Translations under genes and position numbers: made by a program
The notes under the pieces: generated by a model
What the model was told of the DNA's origin: nothing
What the model saw: the letters and a program-made list of their open reading frames with translations, nothing else
Databases searched by the model: none
In this document: positions 1 to 8,735 of the stretch, piece after piece
How positions within the stretch are numbered: position 1 is the stretch's first letter
Layout: the number at the start of each line of letters is the position of its first letter
NCBI GenBank assembly: GCA_036675475.1
Contig: JAKFEY010000082.1
Location: 1 to 56,909 of the forward strand
Reading direction: 5' to 3'
Source of the DNA: JALYRV01 sp036675475
GTDB taxonomy: Bacteria > Acidobacteriota > Vicinamibacteria > Vicinamibacterales > SCN-69-37
Length of the DNA stretch: 56,909 bases

Positions 1-1631
1 TCCGCCGGAATGAACGGATGCAGCTTCGAGAACTCGGGCCACGTGATCGGCAGCATCTCGCTCGCGGCGTTCAGCTTCATCGTGCACGAGCCGAGCGGAA
101 TCATCGACGTGTCGAGGCCGATGTCCTTGCGCTCGAGCGACCGGATGTACCGCATCATCTCCGTCTCGGAGTGGTGCGAGTTGAACACCGGGTGCTGCAT
201 GTAGGCACTCGCGCGTGCGAGCGCGCCGAGCACGTCGGGCAGCGACTCGGGGTCGTGGGACGCCGACGCCGAACGGTCGCGTTTCGGGCCGGAGCCGCGC
301 TTACCCGCGCCCTCGGCGAATGCCGCCACGATGTCGGCGGCATCGTGCCTGTCGACCGTCTCGTTGATCGAGATGCCGATGACGCCAGGCGCCGGGTAAC
401 GGAAGTTGATGCCGCGCTCGAGCGCGGCGCCGCGAATCGACTCCCACGTCTTCGCGCTGCCGACGTCCACCCGCAGCGTGTCGAAGTACGCGCCGTTGCT
501 CTGCGCAAATCCGAGCGCCTTCAGCTCGCCATCAACCAGCCGCGTGATGTCGTGCACGCGCTGCGCGATGCGCCGCAGCCCCTCGGGCCCGTGAAACACG
601 CCGTACATCGCCGCCACGTTGGCCAGCAGCGCCTGCGCCGTGCAGATGTTCGATGTCGCCTTCTCGCGGCGGATGTGCTGCTCGCGCGTCGCGAGCGCCA
701 TGCGGTAGGCCTTCTGCGCCGCCGCGTCCTGCGATACGCCAATCAGCCGGCCCGGCGCCTGCCGCACATAGTCGTTGCGCGTGGCAAAGAACGCCGCGTG
801 CGGACCGCCGTACCCGAGCGGCACGCCGAGCCGCTGCGAGTTGCCGATCACCACGTCCGCGCCCATCTCCCCCGGCGGCACGCAAATCGCGCACGCCAGC
901 AGATCCGTGCCCACCGCCACGAGCACGCCCGCGCCATGCGCGCGCGCAATCAACGACGTCAGATCGCGCACCTCGCCGTGATCGTCGGGCGACTGCAGAT
1001 ACATCCCGTAGACATCGTCGCTCAGCCCGACGCTCTCGACGTCGCCGAGCCGCAGCTCGATGCCCAGCGGTTCGGCGCGCGAGCGCAGCACGTCCATCGT
1101 GTGCGGGAACACGCGATCGGACACCACGAACACGTTCGCGTTCTTCTTCTTCGACGAGCGATGCAGCAGCGTCATCGCCTCGGCGGCCGCCGTGGGCTCG
1201 TCGAGCAGCGACGCGTTGGCCACATCCATCCCCGTCAAATCCGCCACCATCGTCTGGAAATTGAGGAGCGATTCGAGACGGCCCTGCGCGATTTCCGCCT
1301 GGTAGGGCGTATACGGCGTGTACCAGCCGGGATTCTCGACGACGTTGCGGAGAATCACCGAGGGCGTGATGGTGTCGTGATAGCCAAGGCCGATGTAGGA
1401 GCGGAAGATCTTGTTCTTCGCGCCGGTTTCGCGCAGGTGCGAGAGGTACTCGTGCTCGCTCTCGGCCTCAGGCAGATCGAGCGCCGCGCTCAGGCGGATG
1501 TCGGCCGGCACCGCTTCGTCGATGAGCGCGTCGAGCGACGAGGCGCCCACGGCCTCGAGCATCGGCTCGAGGTCTGACGGGCGCGGTCCAATGTGGCGGA
1601 AGACGAACTTGTCGGGGGATTCGAAAAGCAA
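1..1631 (-). CDS. gcvP: Glycine dehydrogenase (decarboxylating), P-protein, 3' part missing
   Basis: The P-protein is the PLP enzyme that decarboxylates glycine and passes aminomethyl to the H-protein lipoyl arm. About 543 codons are visible. The N-terminal half shows family stretches FRHIGPR, GLGYHDT, PYTPYQAEIAQGRLE, DEPTAAAEAM and GNSQRLGVPLGYGGPH. The frame then runs into the start of the C-terminal half (SHHSETEMMRYI, MIPLGSCTMKLN). It is therefore the long single-chain form, not split GcvPA/GcvPB. The PLP lysine lies in the missing part. No ATG precedes FRHIGP. I place the start at a TTG (1629-1631) behind AGGAG with a 9-nt spacer, 12 nt after gcvH, so it is very probably translated from the gcvTHP message. 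Confidence 0.95.
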   Translation of the reverse strand, partial: MLFESPDKFVFRHIGPRPSDLEPMLEAVGASSLDALIDEAVPADIRLSAALDLPEAESEHEYLSHLRETGAKNKIFRSYIGLGYHDTITPSVILRNVVENPGWYTPYTPYQAEIAQGRLESLLNFQTMVADLTGMDVANASLLDEPTAAAEAMTLLHRSSKKKNANVFVVSDRVFPHTMDVLRSRAEPLGIELRLGDVESVGLSDDVYGMYLQSPDDHGEVRDLTSLIARAHGAGVLVAVGTDLLACAICVPPGEMGADVVIGNSQRLGVPLGYGGPHAAFFATRNDYVRQAPGRLIGVSQDAAAQKAYRMALATREQHIRREKATSNICTAQALLANVAAMYGVFHGPEGLRRIAQRVHDITRLVDGELKALGFAQSNGAYFDTLRVDVGSAKTWESIRGAALERGINFRYPAPGVIGISINETVDRHDAADIVAAFAEGAGKRGSGPKRDRSASASHDPESLPDVLGALARASAYMQHPVFNSHHSETEMMRYIRSLERKDIGLDTSMIPLGSCTMKLNAASEMLPITWPEFSKLHPFIPA

Positions 1632-1643
1632 CGAAGCGGGCTC

Positions 1644-2015
1644 CTATCCCGTGATCTTGCCGTAGGCCTCGGCGTCCATCAGCGAGCCGGCCTCGGTTTC
1701 GTCCGAGAGCCGGATCTTCACCATCCACGTCTCGTGGGGCTTGCTGTTGACCGCCTCGGGGTGGTTCGTGAGGTCGCTGTTGACCTCCGTCACTTCCCCG
1801 CTCAGCGGCGCGTAGAGCTCGGAGACGGCTTTCACCGACTCAATCGTGCCGAAGACTTCGCTCTGCTTCAGCGTGGCGCCCACCGAGGGCAGCTCGACGA
1901 ACACGACGTCGCCCAGCTGCTTCTGCGCGTAGTCGGTGATGCCAACCGTGGCCACGCCGTCTTCGATGCGGACCCATTCGTGTTCGTTCGTGTACTTCAG
2001 ATCTGCTGGATACAT
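1644..2015 (-). CDS. gcvH: Glycine cleavage system H protein
   Basis: A 123-residue lipoyl carrier that shuttles the aminomethyl group between P- and T-proteins. It begins MYPADLKYTNEHEW, typical of the family, and is full length. The lipoylated lysine is Lys62 in the motif ESVKAV. TDYAQKQLGDVVFVELP and the C-terminal GSLMDAEAYGKI also match the family. The frame extends upstream without a start of its own kind, but homology begins at the ATG at 2013-2015. It lies between gcvT (25 nt upstream) and gcvP (12 nt downstream), in one operon. Confidence 0.97.
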   Translation of the reverse strand: MYPADLKYTNEHEWVRIEDGVATVGITDYAQKQLGDVVFVELPSVGATLKQSEVFGTIESVKAVSELYAPLSGEVTEVNSDLTNHPEAVNSKPHETWMVKIRLSDETEAGSLMDAEAYGKITG

Positions 2016-2028
2016 GGCAGCCTCTTGC

Positions 2029-2058
2029 TGTCCGGCGGGCCTAAAGGCCCGCCCTACC
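2029..2058 (-). repeat. REP-like palindrome (GTAG family), copy 1
   Basis: Read on the minus strand this is GGTAG, then GGCGGGCC-TTTA-GGCCCGCC (perfect 8-bp stem), then GGACA. It shares head, stem plan and tail with the copy at 33569-33597. It covers the last codons and the stop codon of gcvT, and fills the gap to gcvH. A GTAG head followed by a GC-rich stem is the layout known for REP elements mobilised by RAYT (Y1) transposases. No RAYT gene is visible in the window. Confidence 0.75.
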
Positions 2059-3159
2059 TCGTTTGTAGAACGGCGTCGGCACAACCACGGCCTTCGCCCG
2101 GCGGCCGCGGCAGTCGATTTCGAACTCCGTGCCGTTGGCCGTGGCGTCGATCGGCAGCATCACGAAGCCGATCGCCTTCTTCAGATACGGCGTCTGCGTG
2201 CCGCTGGTGACCACGCCGGCTTTCTCGCCGTTCACGTACGCGTCGTAGCCGTGGCGGCCGATGGCGCGGTCGATCATCTCGAAGCCCACGAGCTTGCGGG
2301 TGACGCCCTCGGCCTTCTGCCGCTTGATCACGTCCGACCCGATGAAGTCCGTCTTCTTCCAGCCGACGATCCAGCCGAGATCGGCCTCCATCACGGTGGT
2401 GTGCTCGTCCATGTCGTTGCCGTACAGGCGCATGGCCGCCTCGAGCCGCAGCGTGTCGCGCGCGCCGAGGCCCGCGGGAATGACGTCGAACTCCTTGCCG
2501 GCGTCGAGAATCGCGCGCCAGACGCGGTCGGCGTCGGCCGGCGGCACGAACACTTCGAAGCCGTCTTCCCCGGTATAGCCCGTGCGCGAAATCGTGGCGC
2601 GCACGCTCGCCACTTCCCCGGTGGCAAACCAGTAATACTTGATGGCGCTCAAATCCACGCCCGTCAGCTTCTGCAGCGTGGCTTCGGCCTTCGGCCCCTG
2701 CAGCGCCATCAGGGCGTAGCGCGAGCTGTTGTTCACCGCCACGGCGTCGCCGGCGCCCTTGATGTGCTCGACGATCCAGGCGTAGTCCTTGGTGATGTTG
2801 CCCGCGTTGACCACGAGCAGGTAATGCTCGTCGGTCATCTTGTACGTCAGCACATCGTCCACGAACCCGCCGTCGGGGGTGGTGAGCGCCGAATACTGAA
2901 TCTGGCCGATCGAGAGCTTGCCGGCGTCGTTGCTGGTAATGTGCTGCACGGCATCGAACGCGTTCTTGCCCGCGATTTCGATTTCGCCCATGTGGCTGAC
3001 GTCGAACAGGCCGGCGCGCTCGCGCACCGCCATGTGCTCGTTGACGATGCCGGAATATTCGACCGGCATGTCCCAGCCGGCGAACGGGATGACGCGCGCG
3101 CCCATGGCTTTGTGCGTCGCGTGCAGCGGAGTCTTTTTGAGCGTCTCTGGCTGGGTCAT
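2041..3159 (-). CDS. gcvT: Aminomethyltransferase, glycine cleavage T protein
   Basis: The T-protein transfers the methylene group from aminomethyl-lipoyl-GcvH to tetrahydrofolate, releasing ammonia. It is a 372-residue protein with the standard N-terminus (KTPLHATHKAMGARVIPFAGWDMPVEY), DVSHMGEI, the RTGYTGEDGFE motif and C-terminal GTQTPYLKKAIGF. First gene of the gcvTHP operon. The usual family C-terminus is around FYKR; here six extra residues (GRAGL after the R) and the TAG stop are encoded by a GTAG-headed palindromic repeat at 2029-2058. The frame is open further upstream, but homology starts at MTQPETLKKT. No good Shine-Dalgarno sequence is visible. Confidence 0.96.
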   Translation of the reverse strand: MTQPETLKKTPLHATHKAMGARVIPFAGWDMPVEYSGIVNEHMAVRERAGLFDVSHMGEIEIAGKNAFDAVQHITSNDAGKLSIGQIQYSALTTPDGGFVDDVLTYKMTDEHYLLVVNAGNITKDYAWIVEHIKGAGDAVAVNNSSRYALMALQGPKAEATLQKLTGVDLSAIKYYWFATGEVASVRATISRTGYTGEDGFEVFVPPADADRVWRAILDAGKEFDVIPAGLGARDTLRLEAAMRLYGNDMDEHTTVMEADLGWIVGWKKTDFIGSDVIKRQKAEGVTRKLVGFEMIDRAIGRHGYDAYVNGEKAGVVTSGTQTPYLKKAIGFVMLPIDATANGTEFEIDCRGRRAKAVVVPTPFYKRGRAGL

Positions 3160-3179
3160 TTCGGGGTGTCGAACGAGCC

Positions 3180-3209
3180 ATGGTACTCGGCGGCGGCGGC
3201 TCGGGTCAA
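3180..3209 (-). promoter_or_regulatory. Candidate promoter of the gcvTHP operon
   Basis: On the minus strand TTGACC (3204-3209) and TACCAT (3180-3185) are separated by 18 bp, about 20 nt before the gcvT start. The short leader leaves no room for a glycine riboswitch. Confidence 0.45.
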
Positions 3210-3264
3210 AAGGATCTTGGAGGGCGGTTGAGCCGGGCGAGCCGGCAACTGCGCATTCACAGGT

Positions 3265-3870
3265 ATGACGACACTTCTTGCTCTTACCGTTGCGGCGGCG
3301 ATCGGCACCTCGGCGCCTGCCGCTGTCCCCGTTTCCGAGCCCCGGCCGGCGGCTGTTTCGAACGGCGATGTCGAGCATTCCGCCGTGCCGGCGAGGCGAG
3401 TCGCGCCACAGAGCGGTCGCTCCGACATCCTTTTAACGCCGTCACAGCAGAACGCTCGACATCGCCAGCGCGCGTCGCGGGGAGTGCAGGCGACACACGC
3501 ACGGCCCGCACTCGTGTCACAGGCCGCGGCGATAGCCGCGCGTCCCTCGACCGCGGCCGGCGGCGCGACGTTTGCCCCGCCCGGCGGCGACTCGCTGAAG
3601 AACGGCGCCATCATCGGCGGCGTCGTGGCCGGCGTCGGCATGGGCTCGTTCATCTACTGGCTGTGCAACGCGCTCGACGACACGGGCGGCGATCAGCCCT
3701 GCGCCGGGCCGGCGCTGGTGTGGGCGGGCATTGCGGGGGCCGGCGGCGCGCTCGTGGGCGCAGGCGTCGATGCCCTGTTCGACGGCACGCCGCAGGCGCG
3801 CATGAAGCCGCGCCCCGGCATGCCGCCGCGTTCCGTCCGGCCGGGTGTGGCGATCCGCTGGCGCTTCTGA
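3265..3870 (+). CDS. Exported protein of unknown function with glycine-zipper segments
   Basis: A 201-residue protein with an N-terminal signal peptide (MTTLLALTVAAAIGTSAPAA), a long low-complexity Pro/Arg/Ala/Gln stretch to about residue 105, then two Gly-rich hydrophobic segments (NGAIIGGVVAGVGMGSFIYW and WAGIAGAGGALVGAGVDALF) around a loop with two cysteines. Proteins with this two-helix Gly-zipper tail are common, uncharacterised exported proteins in Acidobacteriota. The gene diverges from gcvT and has no close partner. Function unknown; association with the outer membrane is only an inference from the zipper segments. Confidence 0.75.
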   Translation: MTTLLALTVAAAIGTSAPAAVPVSEPRPAAVSNGDVEHSAVPARRVAPQSGRSDILLTPSQQNARHRQRASRGVQATHARPALVSQAAAIAARPSTAAGGATFAPPGGDSLKNGAIIGGVVAGVGMGSFIYWLCNALDDTGGDQPCAGPALVWAGIAGAGGALVGAGVDALFDGTPQARMKPRPGMPPRSVRPGVAIRWRF

Positions 3871-3915
3871 CGCGCCAGCCGGACGCCGCCTGGCCGCACG
3901 CGCCGGGCAACGCGC

Positions 3916-4473
3916 CTAGCGGCGCGGCGTCGCGACCTTCGCGTCCTCGAGCAGTTCGGCGAACAGCGCGCGATAGTGCACCAGCGCCTGACGCAGATCC
4001 TCGGTGGACGCGCTGCCCGTCGAGTGGCGTCCGGCGATCTCGTGCGCGGCGCGGTAGTGATGGCACACCTCGGCGTGGTCCACCGTCAGATCTTCCACGC
4101 GCTGCTCCCAGTCGCTCATCGGATAGCCGCGCGTGTTCATCACTTCGGTGACGAGGAAATCGGCCTGCGACACCGCCGCGCCCGGATCGTCCACGAACTG
4201 CGCCTGCACGTGCTGCCACAGGCTGGTGAAGCGCGCGCGCTCCTCCGGCGTCAGGCTGCGGATCTTGTATTTCGAGACGCGCTTCTCGCGCTCCAGCAGC
4301 GCCGCCTCAGCCGCCGGCGCGCTGCCGGCCGTTCCCACTGCCTGGTGATATTCGGGGCCAAAGCGCTCGCGCAGGTGCACGCGGCGTTTGCGGGATGAGT
4401 ACGACCAGAGCGCGATCGCGGCCACCGCGGCAATAACCACGGCCGCGACGATCCAAAGTGTGTAATCGGTCAT
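3916..4473 (-). CDS. Single-pass membrane protein of unknown function
   Basis: A 185-residue protein with one N-terminal transmembrane helix (residues about 7-24) followed by a basic RKRRVHLRERFGPEYHQAV segment and a helical cytoplasmic domain. The phrases RFGPEYHQAV, SLWQHVQAQFVDDP and DLTVDHAEVCHHYR belong to a widespread but uncharacterised family often annotated as a secreted or membrane protein. The start ATG has a strong GGAGGAG sequence 7 nt upstream. It lies 43 nt after the exported protein at 4517-5221 and may be the last gene of that operon. Confidence 0.8.
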   Translation of the reverse strand: MTDYTLWIVAAVVIAAVAAIALWSYSSRKRRVHLRERFGPEYHQAVGTAGSAPAAEAALLEREKRVSKYKIRSLTPEERARFTSLWQHVQAQFVDDPGAAVSQADFLVTEVMNTRGYPMSDWEQRVEDLTVDHAEVCHHYRAAHEIAGRHSTGSASTEDLRQALVHYRALFAELLEDAKVATPRR

Positions 4474-4516
4474 CGATAAGCTCCTCCGCGAGTTCTACTC
4501 GCAAAGGAGATACCGC

Positions 4517-5221
4517 TTACCAGCCGGGCGCGCTGAGCGCCGACCACACACCGTTGGCGCACACGTAACCGACCTGCAGGCGCCCGGGATCTCGCGGCCG
4601 GCCGAAACGCACCTGCCAGGCCACGCCCTTCGTACGCGACACCAGTGCATTCATTACATCGATCGCCGATGCGCGGCCGGCAGGAATACTGACGGGCTGC
4701 TCGACGCGACACTCGGGTCCCGCGCCCGGTTCCGGCGTCGACACACTGCCCATCTGCCGCCGCGACAGGCTTCGCAACACCACGTCGTACAACGCGAGCG
4801 AGAACGTGCCCTTGATCGCGTAGTGCGTACGAACGGTGTTGAGCGCATTGAGCACATCGGCCGGCGCCTCCACGTGCGTGAAGACGAGCGCGCCCTTGTC
4901 GCGCGTCACCCGATATTGCCCGCGCGCCGTGAACGCCGCGACGGCCTCGTCCAGCGTGATCATCTCGCCGCTGTCTGGCGGAAGCATCCCTTGGCGCACC
5001 GAACCGGGCATCACAAATCCCGCCGCATGCCCCGCCTTCGCCAGTGCGCTGGCAAACGACATCGCATCCATCCCCGTCATCGTCTTCGACACGAGGCCTG
5101 GCTCGTTGCGTTCAGGGGCGGCGACGATGCGGGTGGGCGCGGTGGGACGAGGCGGCGCCTGCGAGAGGGTGGGCGCGGCCGCGACGACGCCGATGAGCGC
5201 GAGCGCGGCCGCGAGCTTCAC
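4517..5221 (-). CDS. Exported protein of unknown function
   Basis: A 234-residue protein with an N-terminal signal peptide (MKLAAALALIGVVAAAPTLSQA). The mature part contains a segment like an STN/secretin short domain (GEMITLDEAVAAFTARGQYRVTRDKGALVF), which is suggestive only. Two cysteines occur near the C-terminus. The start is GTG (5219-5221), which overlaps the TGA of the SGNH-hydrolase gene by 4 nt, so translation is probably coupled. No known family recognised with certainty. Confidence 0.75.
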   Translation of the reverse strand: MKLAAALALIGVVAAAPTLSQAPPRPTAPTRIVAAPERNEPGLVSKTMTGMDAMSFASALAKAGHAAGFVMPGSVRQGMLPPDSGEMITLDEAVAAFTARGQYRVTRDKGALVFTHVEAPADVLNALNTVRTHYAIKGTFSLALYDVVLRSLSRRQMGSVSTPEPGAGPECRVEQPVSIPAGRASAIDVMNALVSRTKGVAWQVRFGRPRDPGRLQVGYVCANGVWSALSAPGW

Positions 5222-6009
5222 TGCGGTGGATCCTGGTGGTACTTCGCCTTGATCGCGGCGTAGAACAGCTCGGCGATCTTCACGTTGCCGGCCTCGGTGA
5301 TGTGCAGGCCGTCGGGCATGAGCATGTCGAGCGTCACGTTGGCGTTGAGATTAATGAGGGTCGCGCCCTCTTCGGTGGCCAGCGACGGCAGCCACGAGTT
5401 GAACTCGGCAATGCGCGCGCCGCCGGTGGCTTTCGTGGTCGGCTTCTGCGGCGGCAGGTTGCCGAGAAACACGTGCTTCACGCCGCGCGCGTACGCGATC
5501 TCAATCATCTCTTCGATCGCCTCGACGATGGTGAGGATGGGATCGGCGGCGTTGACGTTGTTGACGCCGTGAATCAGCAGCAGCACGTCGGGCTTCTGCA
5601 GATCGAGCGACGAGATCAGGCGGTCCTTCGCCGAGCCGATGGCGAACTCGCCGCCGAGGCCGCGGTTGAAGACCTGGATGTCGGTCTGGCCCGTGTAGGT
5701 GGACGTGAGCGTGGCCTGCAGCTTGGCGGGATAGCTGGTCGACACGCCTGGCGTGTTCGGGTTGTGCGACGTCCGCACGGGCAGCTGCCCGAGCGACTCG
5801 CCTTCGGTGAGGCTGTCGCCAAAGGCCATGATCTTCGTGATCGTGAGCGTCGGGGGCACCGGCGTTGGCGTCGGCGTGGGATTCGGGTTCGGGTTGGGAT
5901 TCGGCGTCGGGTTGGTTGGCCCGGTCGGAATGTTGCGCGTGCCGCTGCCGCCGCAGGACACCACGGCCAGCGCGAGAAGCGCGACAAAAGGGAGCGATCG
6001 CAAGGTCAC
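5218..6009 (-). CDS. SGNH/GDSL-family hydrolase, lipoprotein
   Basis: A 263-residue predicted ester hydrolase on the cell envelope. It has a lipoprotein signal peptide with the lipobox Cys in LAVVSC, then a Pro/Asn/Thr linker (residues about 32-53) and the SGNH core. The core shows block I AFGDSLTEG (nucleophile Ser), block II NRGLGGE, block III HGVNN (Asn) and block V DGLHITEAGN (Asp and His). All four SGNH positions are present. The substrate cannot be read from the sequence. I chose the GTG at 6007-6009, which overlaps the stop of the GNAT gene by 4 nt and gives a clean signal peptide; the longer upstream frame is antisense noise. Confidence 0.88.
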   Translation of the reverse strand: MTLRSLPFVALLALAVVSCGGSGTRNIPTGPTNPTPNPNPNPNPTPTPTPVPPTLTITKIMAFGDSLTEGESLGQLPVRTSHNPNTPGVSTSYPAKLQATLTSTYTGQTDIQVFNRGLGGEFAIGSAKDRLISSLDLQKPDVLLLIHGVNNVNAADPILTIVEAIEEMIEIAYARGVKHVFLGNLPPQKPTTKATGGARIAEFNSWLPSLATEEGATLINLNANVTLDMLMPDGLHITEAGNVKIAELFYAAIKAKYHQDPPQ

Positions 6010-6452
6010 GAGTTGGAGTCCGTTCCTGAGAGCGGAAGGTCGAGCACGAGCTGCCGTTTGACTTCCTTGAAGCCGGCGCGGCGATAGAAATCGCCCGCGC
6101 GCAGGCGGATGACGTTGGTGCGCACGCGCAGGCGCGTGCAGTGGTGCTTGTACGCCCATTCGGCCGCTTCGCCGATCAGCGCGCGGCCGATGCCGAGACC
6201 GCGCTGCTCTTCGTGAACAACGAGGCCGAGCAGGTCCGCCTCGAAGCCGTGATCGAGCGCCCAGTCGGCATGGACGTGCGCCCAGCCAATCAGCTGGCCG
6301 TCGAGCTCCGCCCCGACCAGCCGATGATCGGGCCGGCCGCCGATGGCGTCGAGCCTGGTCCTGGTGACTTCGGTGGTCGTCGGATACCCGAGCTGGGCGC
6401 AGAGATCCGCCACGGCCGAGGCATCCTCGGGCCTCACCTTTCTTAAGCGCAC
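6006..6452 (-). CDS. GNAT-family N-acetyltransferase
   Basis: A 148-residue single-domain GNAT enzyme. The acetyl-CoA pyrophosphate-binding motif A is LLGLVVHEEQRGLGIGRALI (the Q/RxxGxG/A pattern as EEQRGLGIG), and the late DFYRRAGFKEV is the motif B strand-helix. Substrate unknown. The start is GTG; a TATACT box (6459-6464) lies only 6 nt upstream and there is no Shine-Dalgarno sequence, so the message from this promoter would be leaderless. It overlaps the SGNH hydrolase gene downstream by GTGA. Confidence 0.88.
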   Translation of the reverse strand: MRLRKVRPEDASAVADLCAQLGYPTTTEVTRTRLDAIGGRPDHRLVGAELDGQLIGWAHVHADWALDHGFEADLLGLVVHEEQRGLGIGRALIGEAAEWAYKHHCTRLRVRTNVIRLRAGDFYRRAGFKEVKRQLVLDLPLSGTDSNS

Positions 6453-6458
6453 ATCAAA

Positions 6459-6464
6459 AGTATA
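6459..6464 (-). promoter_or_regulatory. Candidate -10 box (TATACT) of a leaderless GNAT transcript
   Basis: TATACT on the minus strand ends 6 nt before the GTG start. The -35 region is weak. Confidence 0.45.
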
Positions 6465-6468
6465 GCGG

Positions 6469-8112
6469 TCACCTCACAACCTTCAGCATCACAGGGTCGC
6501 GGAGGTCGGGCCGGACGTCGATCACGGCCGGCTGAATTGCGATTTCCTGCCCCGCGCAGACGGCTTCGACTACCCAGCGGCCCGGCAGCGGCGCCTGAAA
6601 CGCCCACCGCCCCGGCTGCCCCGCTGTGAACGACACGATGGAGAGCCCGGGACTTCCGAGCGGGCCCACGGCGATCACGCGACAGCTCGGCTGAAGATCG
6701 AGCCACACGTCGACGTCGATGTCGGGTTCGAGCTTAATATCGCCGAGCTCGAGCGCCGGCGACACGCCGGACACGTCACCGAGGTCGAGCCGCAGCGCGG
6801 CGCCATCCGCCATGATGGTGAGCGCCACGCGCCCGGTGTCGGGAAGCATCACCTCGAACCGGCCGTCTGCCCGCGTCCTGGCCGGTTGTGCCATGAGCAT
6901 CAGCGGATTGGATGCTTCCGCCAGCGCCTCGAACGCCGGTGCGACTGACACCGTCGCGCCCGGCACGGGCACACCGGAGCGAAGCACGCGCCCCCGCGCG
7001 ACGGCCGGCGGCATGAGCACCACGCGCGGAAACGCCGGCGGCGTGACGACCAGCCGCGCCCGGCCCGCCGCGGCGTGCAGCGCCACGAGCTCGTACTTTT
7101 CGCGATCGAGGCCGCCGAATCTGAATGAGCCGTCGGCGCCGGTCGACACCTCTCCAATCAACTCGCGCGGCCTGTCTTCATCTTTCAGGACGGCCGGCCC
7201 CTCAATGAGCCGCGACAGCGTGACCACCGCGCCCTCCACCAGCGTGCCGCGACTCTTGACCGATCCCTCAATCACGTCTTCCGGCCGCAGCGTGATGTCG
7301 GCAACCACCGTAGGCGAGCCTCGCAACTCGGAGAGCGGAATGCGCATCGTGGCCGCGCCGGGCGCGCGCACCTCGAGCCGGGCGTTCGCCGCGCTGGGCG
7401 CGTCTGGCGCCTTCGCCGCGTTCGCGTTGGCCGCGTTCGCCGCAAGGCCGATCCAGAATGCCGCGGCGCCCACGCGCATGACTTCAGCGCCCGGCACCGG
7501 CGCGGCCTCGCGCAGCAGGCTCTTCCCGCGACGCAACACCGTGTCGAGTTGCCTGACTCTGACGGTGAGGCCCTGTGTTCCGCCTGGAGCATGAATCCGC
7601 ACGAGCCGGCCAGGCGCGGCCTCCTGCCACGCAGCCGACACCGCTCCCTCACCCACCACCCCCAACATCGTGCGTCCGCCTGATTGGGAGACGATGACGC
7701 CTGCTTCCGGTGTTGGGACAAAAAGACAGCGCGTGTGATCGGGAAGCGGATCGCAGTCCTGTACTGAGCCGCCGAGCCCAACGAACTGCGCATGCGCGCC
7801 GGCCGGCGGCGCGCGGAGCGTGCGCAGCAGGCGCGGATAGAAACGCACCGGCGCGGCGTTGCGTTCCCAAACAATCTCCGCGCTTGCGAAATAGACGCTC
7901 CGGTACGTTTCGCGAATCAGCACGCGGCAGCGCGCGCCCTCCGAGGCAGTGACCCGCGCCGCGCCGGGATTGACGGGCTGCCACTTCTCTATCGCGACGA
8001 AGCTGCCGGACGCCTCTCGGCACAGCGGCAGCACTTCCGCGGGCCCGCCGATCGCCGCCGGCACGACGAGCTGCAGCGAAAGCGCCGCGGCGGCCATCAC
8101 GTCGGGCGTCAT
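6469..8112 (-). CDS. Exported carboxypeptidase-regulatory-like (Ig-fold) protein
   Basis: A 547-residue protein with a weak N-terminal signal (AAAALSLQLVVPAA). The first half is unassigned. The second half contains at least two carboxypeptidase-regulatory-like beta-sandwich modules: VIEGSVKSRGTLVEGAVVTLSR with TGADGSFRFGGLDREKYELVA, and RGRVLRSGVPVPGATVSV with RTRADGRFEVMLPD. Such modules are common on secreted acidobacterial proteins and probably act in surface binding or display. Its ATG overlaps the stop of the ABC ATPase gene (ATGA), so it is likely co-translated with the transporter. A role as a partner of the ABC system is an inference from this coupling. Confidence 0.75.
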   Translation of the reverse strand: MTPDVMAAAALSLQLVVPAAIGGPAEVLPLCREASGSFVAIEKWQPVNPGAARVTASEGARCRVLIRETYRSVYFASAEIVWERNAAPVRFYPRLLRTLRAPPAGAHAQFVGLGGSVQDCDPLPDHTRCLFVPTPEAGVIVSQSGGRTMLGVVGEGAVSAAWQEAAPGRLVRIHAPGGTQGLTVRVRQLDTVLRRGKSLLREAAPVPGAEVMRVGAAAFWIGLAANAANANAAKAPDAPSAANARLEVRAPGAATMRIPLSELRGSPTVVADITLRPEDVIEGSVKSRGTLVEGAVVTLSRLIEGPAVLKDEDRPRELIGEVSTGADGSFRFGGLDREKYELVALHAAAGRARLVVTPPAFPRVVLMPPAVARGRVLRSGVPVPGATVSVAPAFEALAEASNPLMLMAQPARTRADGRFEVMLPDTGRVALTIMADGAALRLDLGDVSGVSPALELGDIKLEPDIDVDVWLDLQPSCRVIAVGPLGSPGLSIVSFTAGQPGRWAFQAPLPGRWVVEAVCAGQEIAIQPAVIDVRPDLRDPVMLKVVR

Positions 8113-8735
8113 GGCCGGCCTCGCAGCTCGTCGAACATTCGGGTAAGCGCCGCCGCGTCGGGGCGTCCCCCGCCCGCGACGTGCGGAACGCGCAACGTGC
8201 CCGATGCCAGGAAGGCGAACGACGTGCACACCTCCGCGACATCGTGCAGGCGATGCGACGACACGATGAGCGCGGCGCCGCGCGCGTGATGGCGCTGCAG
8301 CTGCTGCCCGAGCCATCGCGCGCCGTCGGGATCGAGCCCTTCCCAGGGTTCATCGAGCAGGCCGATGCTCCAGTCGTCGCGCGCCAGCCACGCGCGCAGG
8401 CCCACGAGCTGCCGCATGCCTCGCGACAACTTGCGAATCTGCCGCCTGACACCAGGCAGTGCCACGCCGGACGACACCAGCGCAGACCAGCGATCGGCGC
8501 CACAGCCCGCCGGCAGCGTCGACTCGCCGCCGAAGTACAACACCTCGCCGTTTCTGAGGACACGCCCGCGCCTCGGGCGAATCAATCCGGCCGCCACGCG
8601 CAGCAGCGTGGTTTTTCCCGCGCCGTTCGGGCCAATCAGGCCGACCGTTTCTCCCCGGCGGACCGTGAGGTTGACGTCGCTGAAAATGCGCGCGCGGCCG
8701 TAGCGCACCGACACGTCTTCGAAGCGCAGATTCAT
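8109..8735 (-). CDS. ABC transporter ATP-binding protein
   Basis: A 208-residue single ATPase domain. Walker A is GPNGAGKTT (residues about 35-43), the signature motif is the unusual LSRGM rather than LSGGQ, Walker B is IGLLDEPWEGLD, and the H-loop is VSSHRLHD. The size and layout resemble small ATPases of ABC-2 or CcmA-type exporters. It overlaps the permease gene upstream and the exported-protein gene downstream, both by ATGA, so the three are translationally coupled. The cargo is unknown; the 67-residue exported Cys protein and the lipoprotein at the head of the run are candidate partners. Confidence 0.9.
   Translation of the reverse strand: MNLRFEDVSVRYGRARIFSDVNLTVRRGETVGLIGPNGAGKTTLLRVAAGLIRPRRGRVLRNGEVLYFGGESTLPAGCGADRWSALVSSGVALPGVRRQIRKLSRGMRQLVGLRAWLARDDWSIGLLDEPWEGLDPDGARWLGQQLQRHHARGAALIVSSHRLHDVAEVCTSFAFLASGTLRVPHVAGGGRPDAAALTRMFDELRGRP

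Noticed and set aside
3160..3264. Glycine riboswitch before gcvT
   Set aside because: The promoter candidate lies within 26-50 nt of the start, and the 105-nt gap shows no riboswitch-like core; it is too short for the tandem type.
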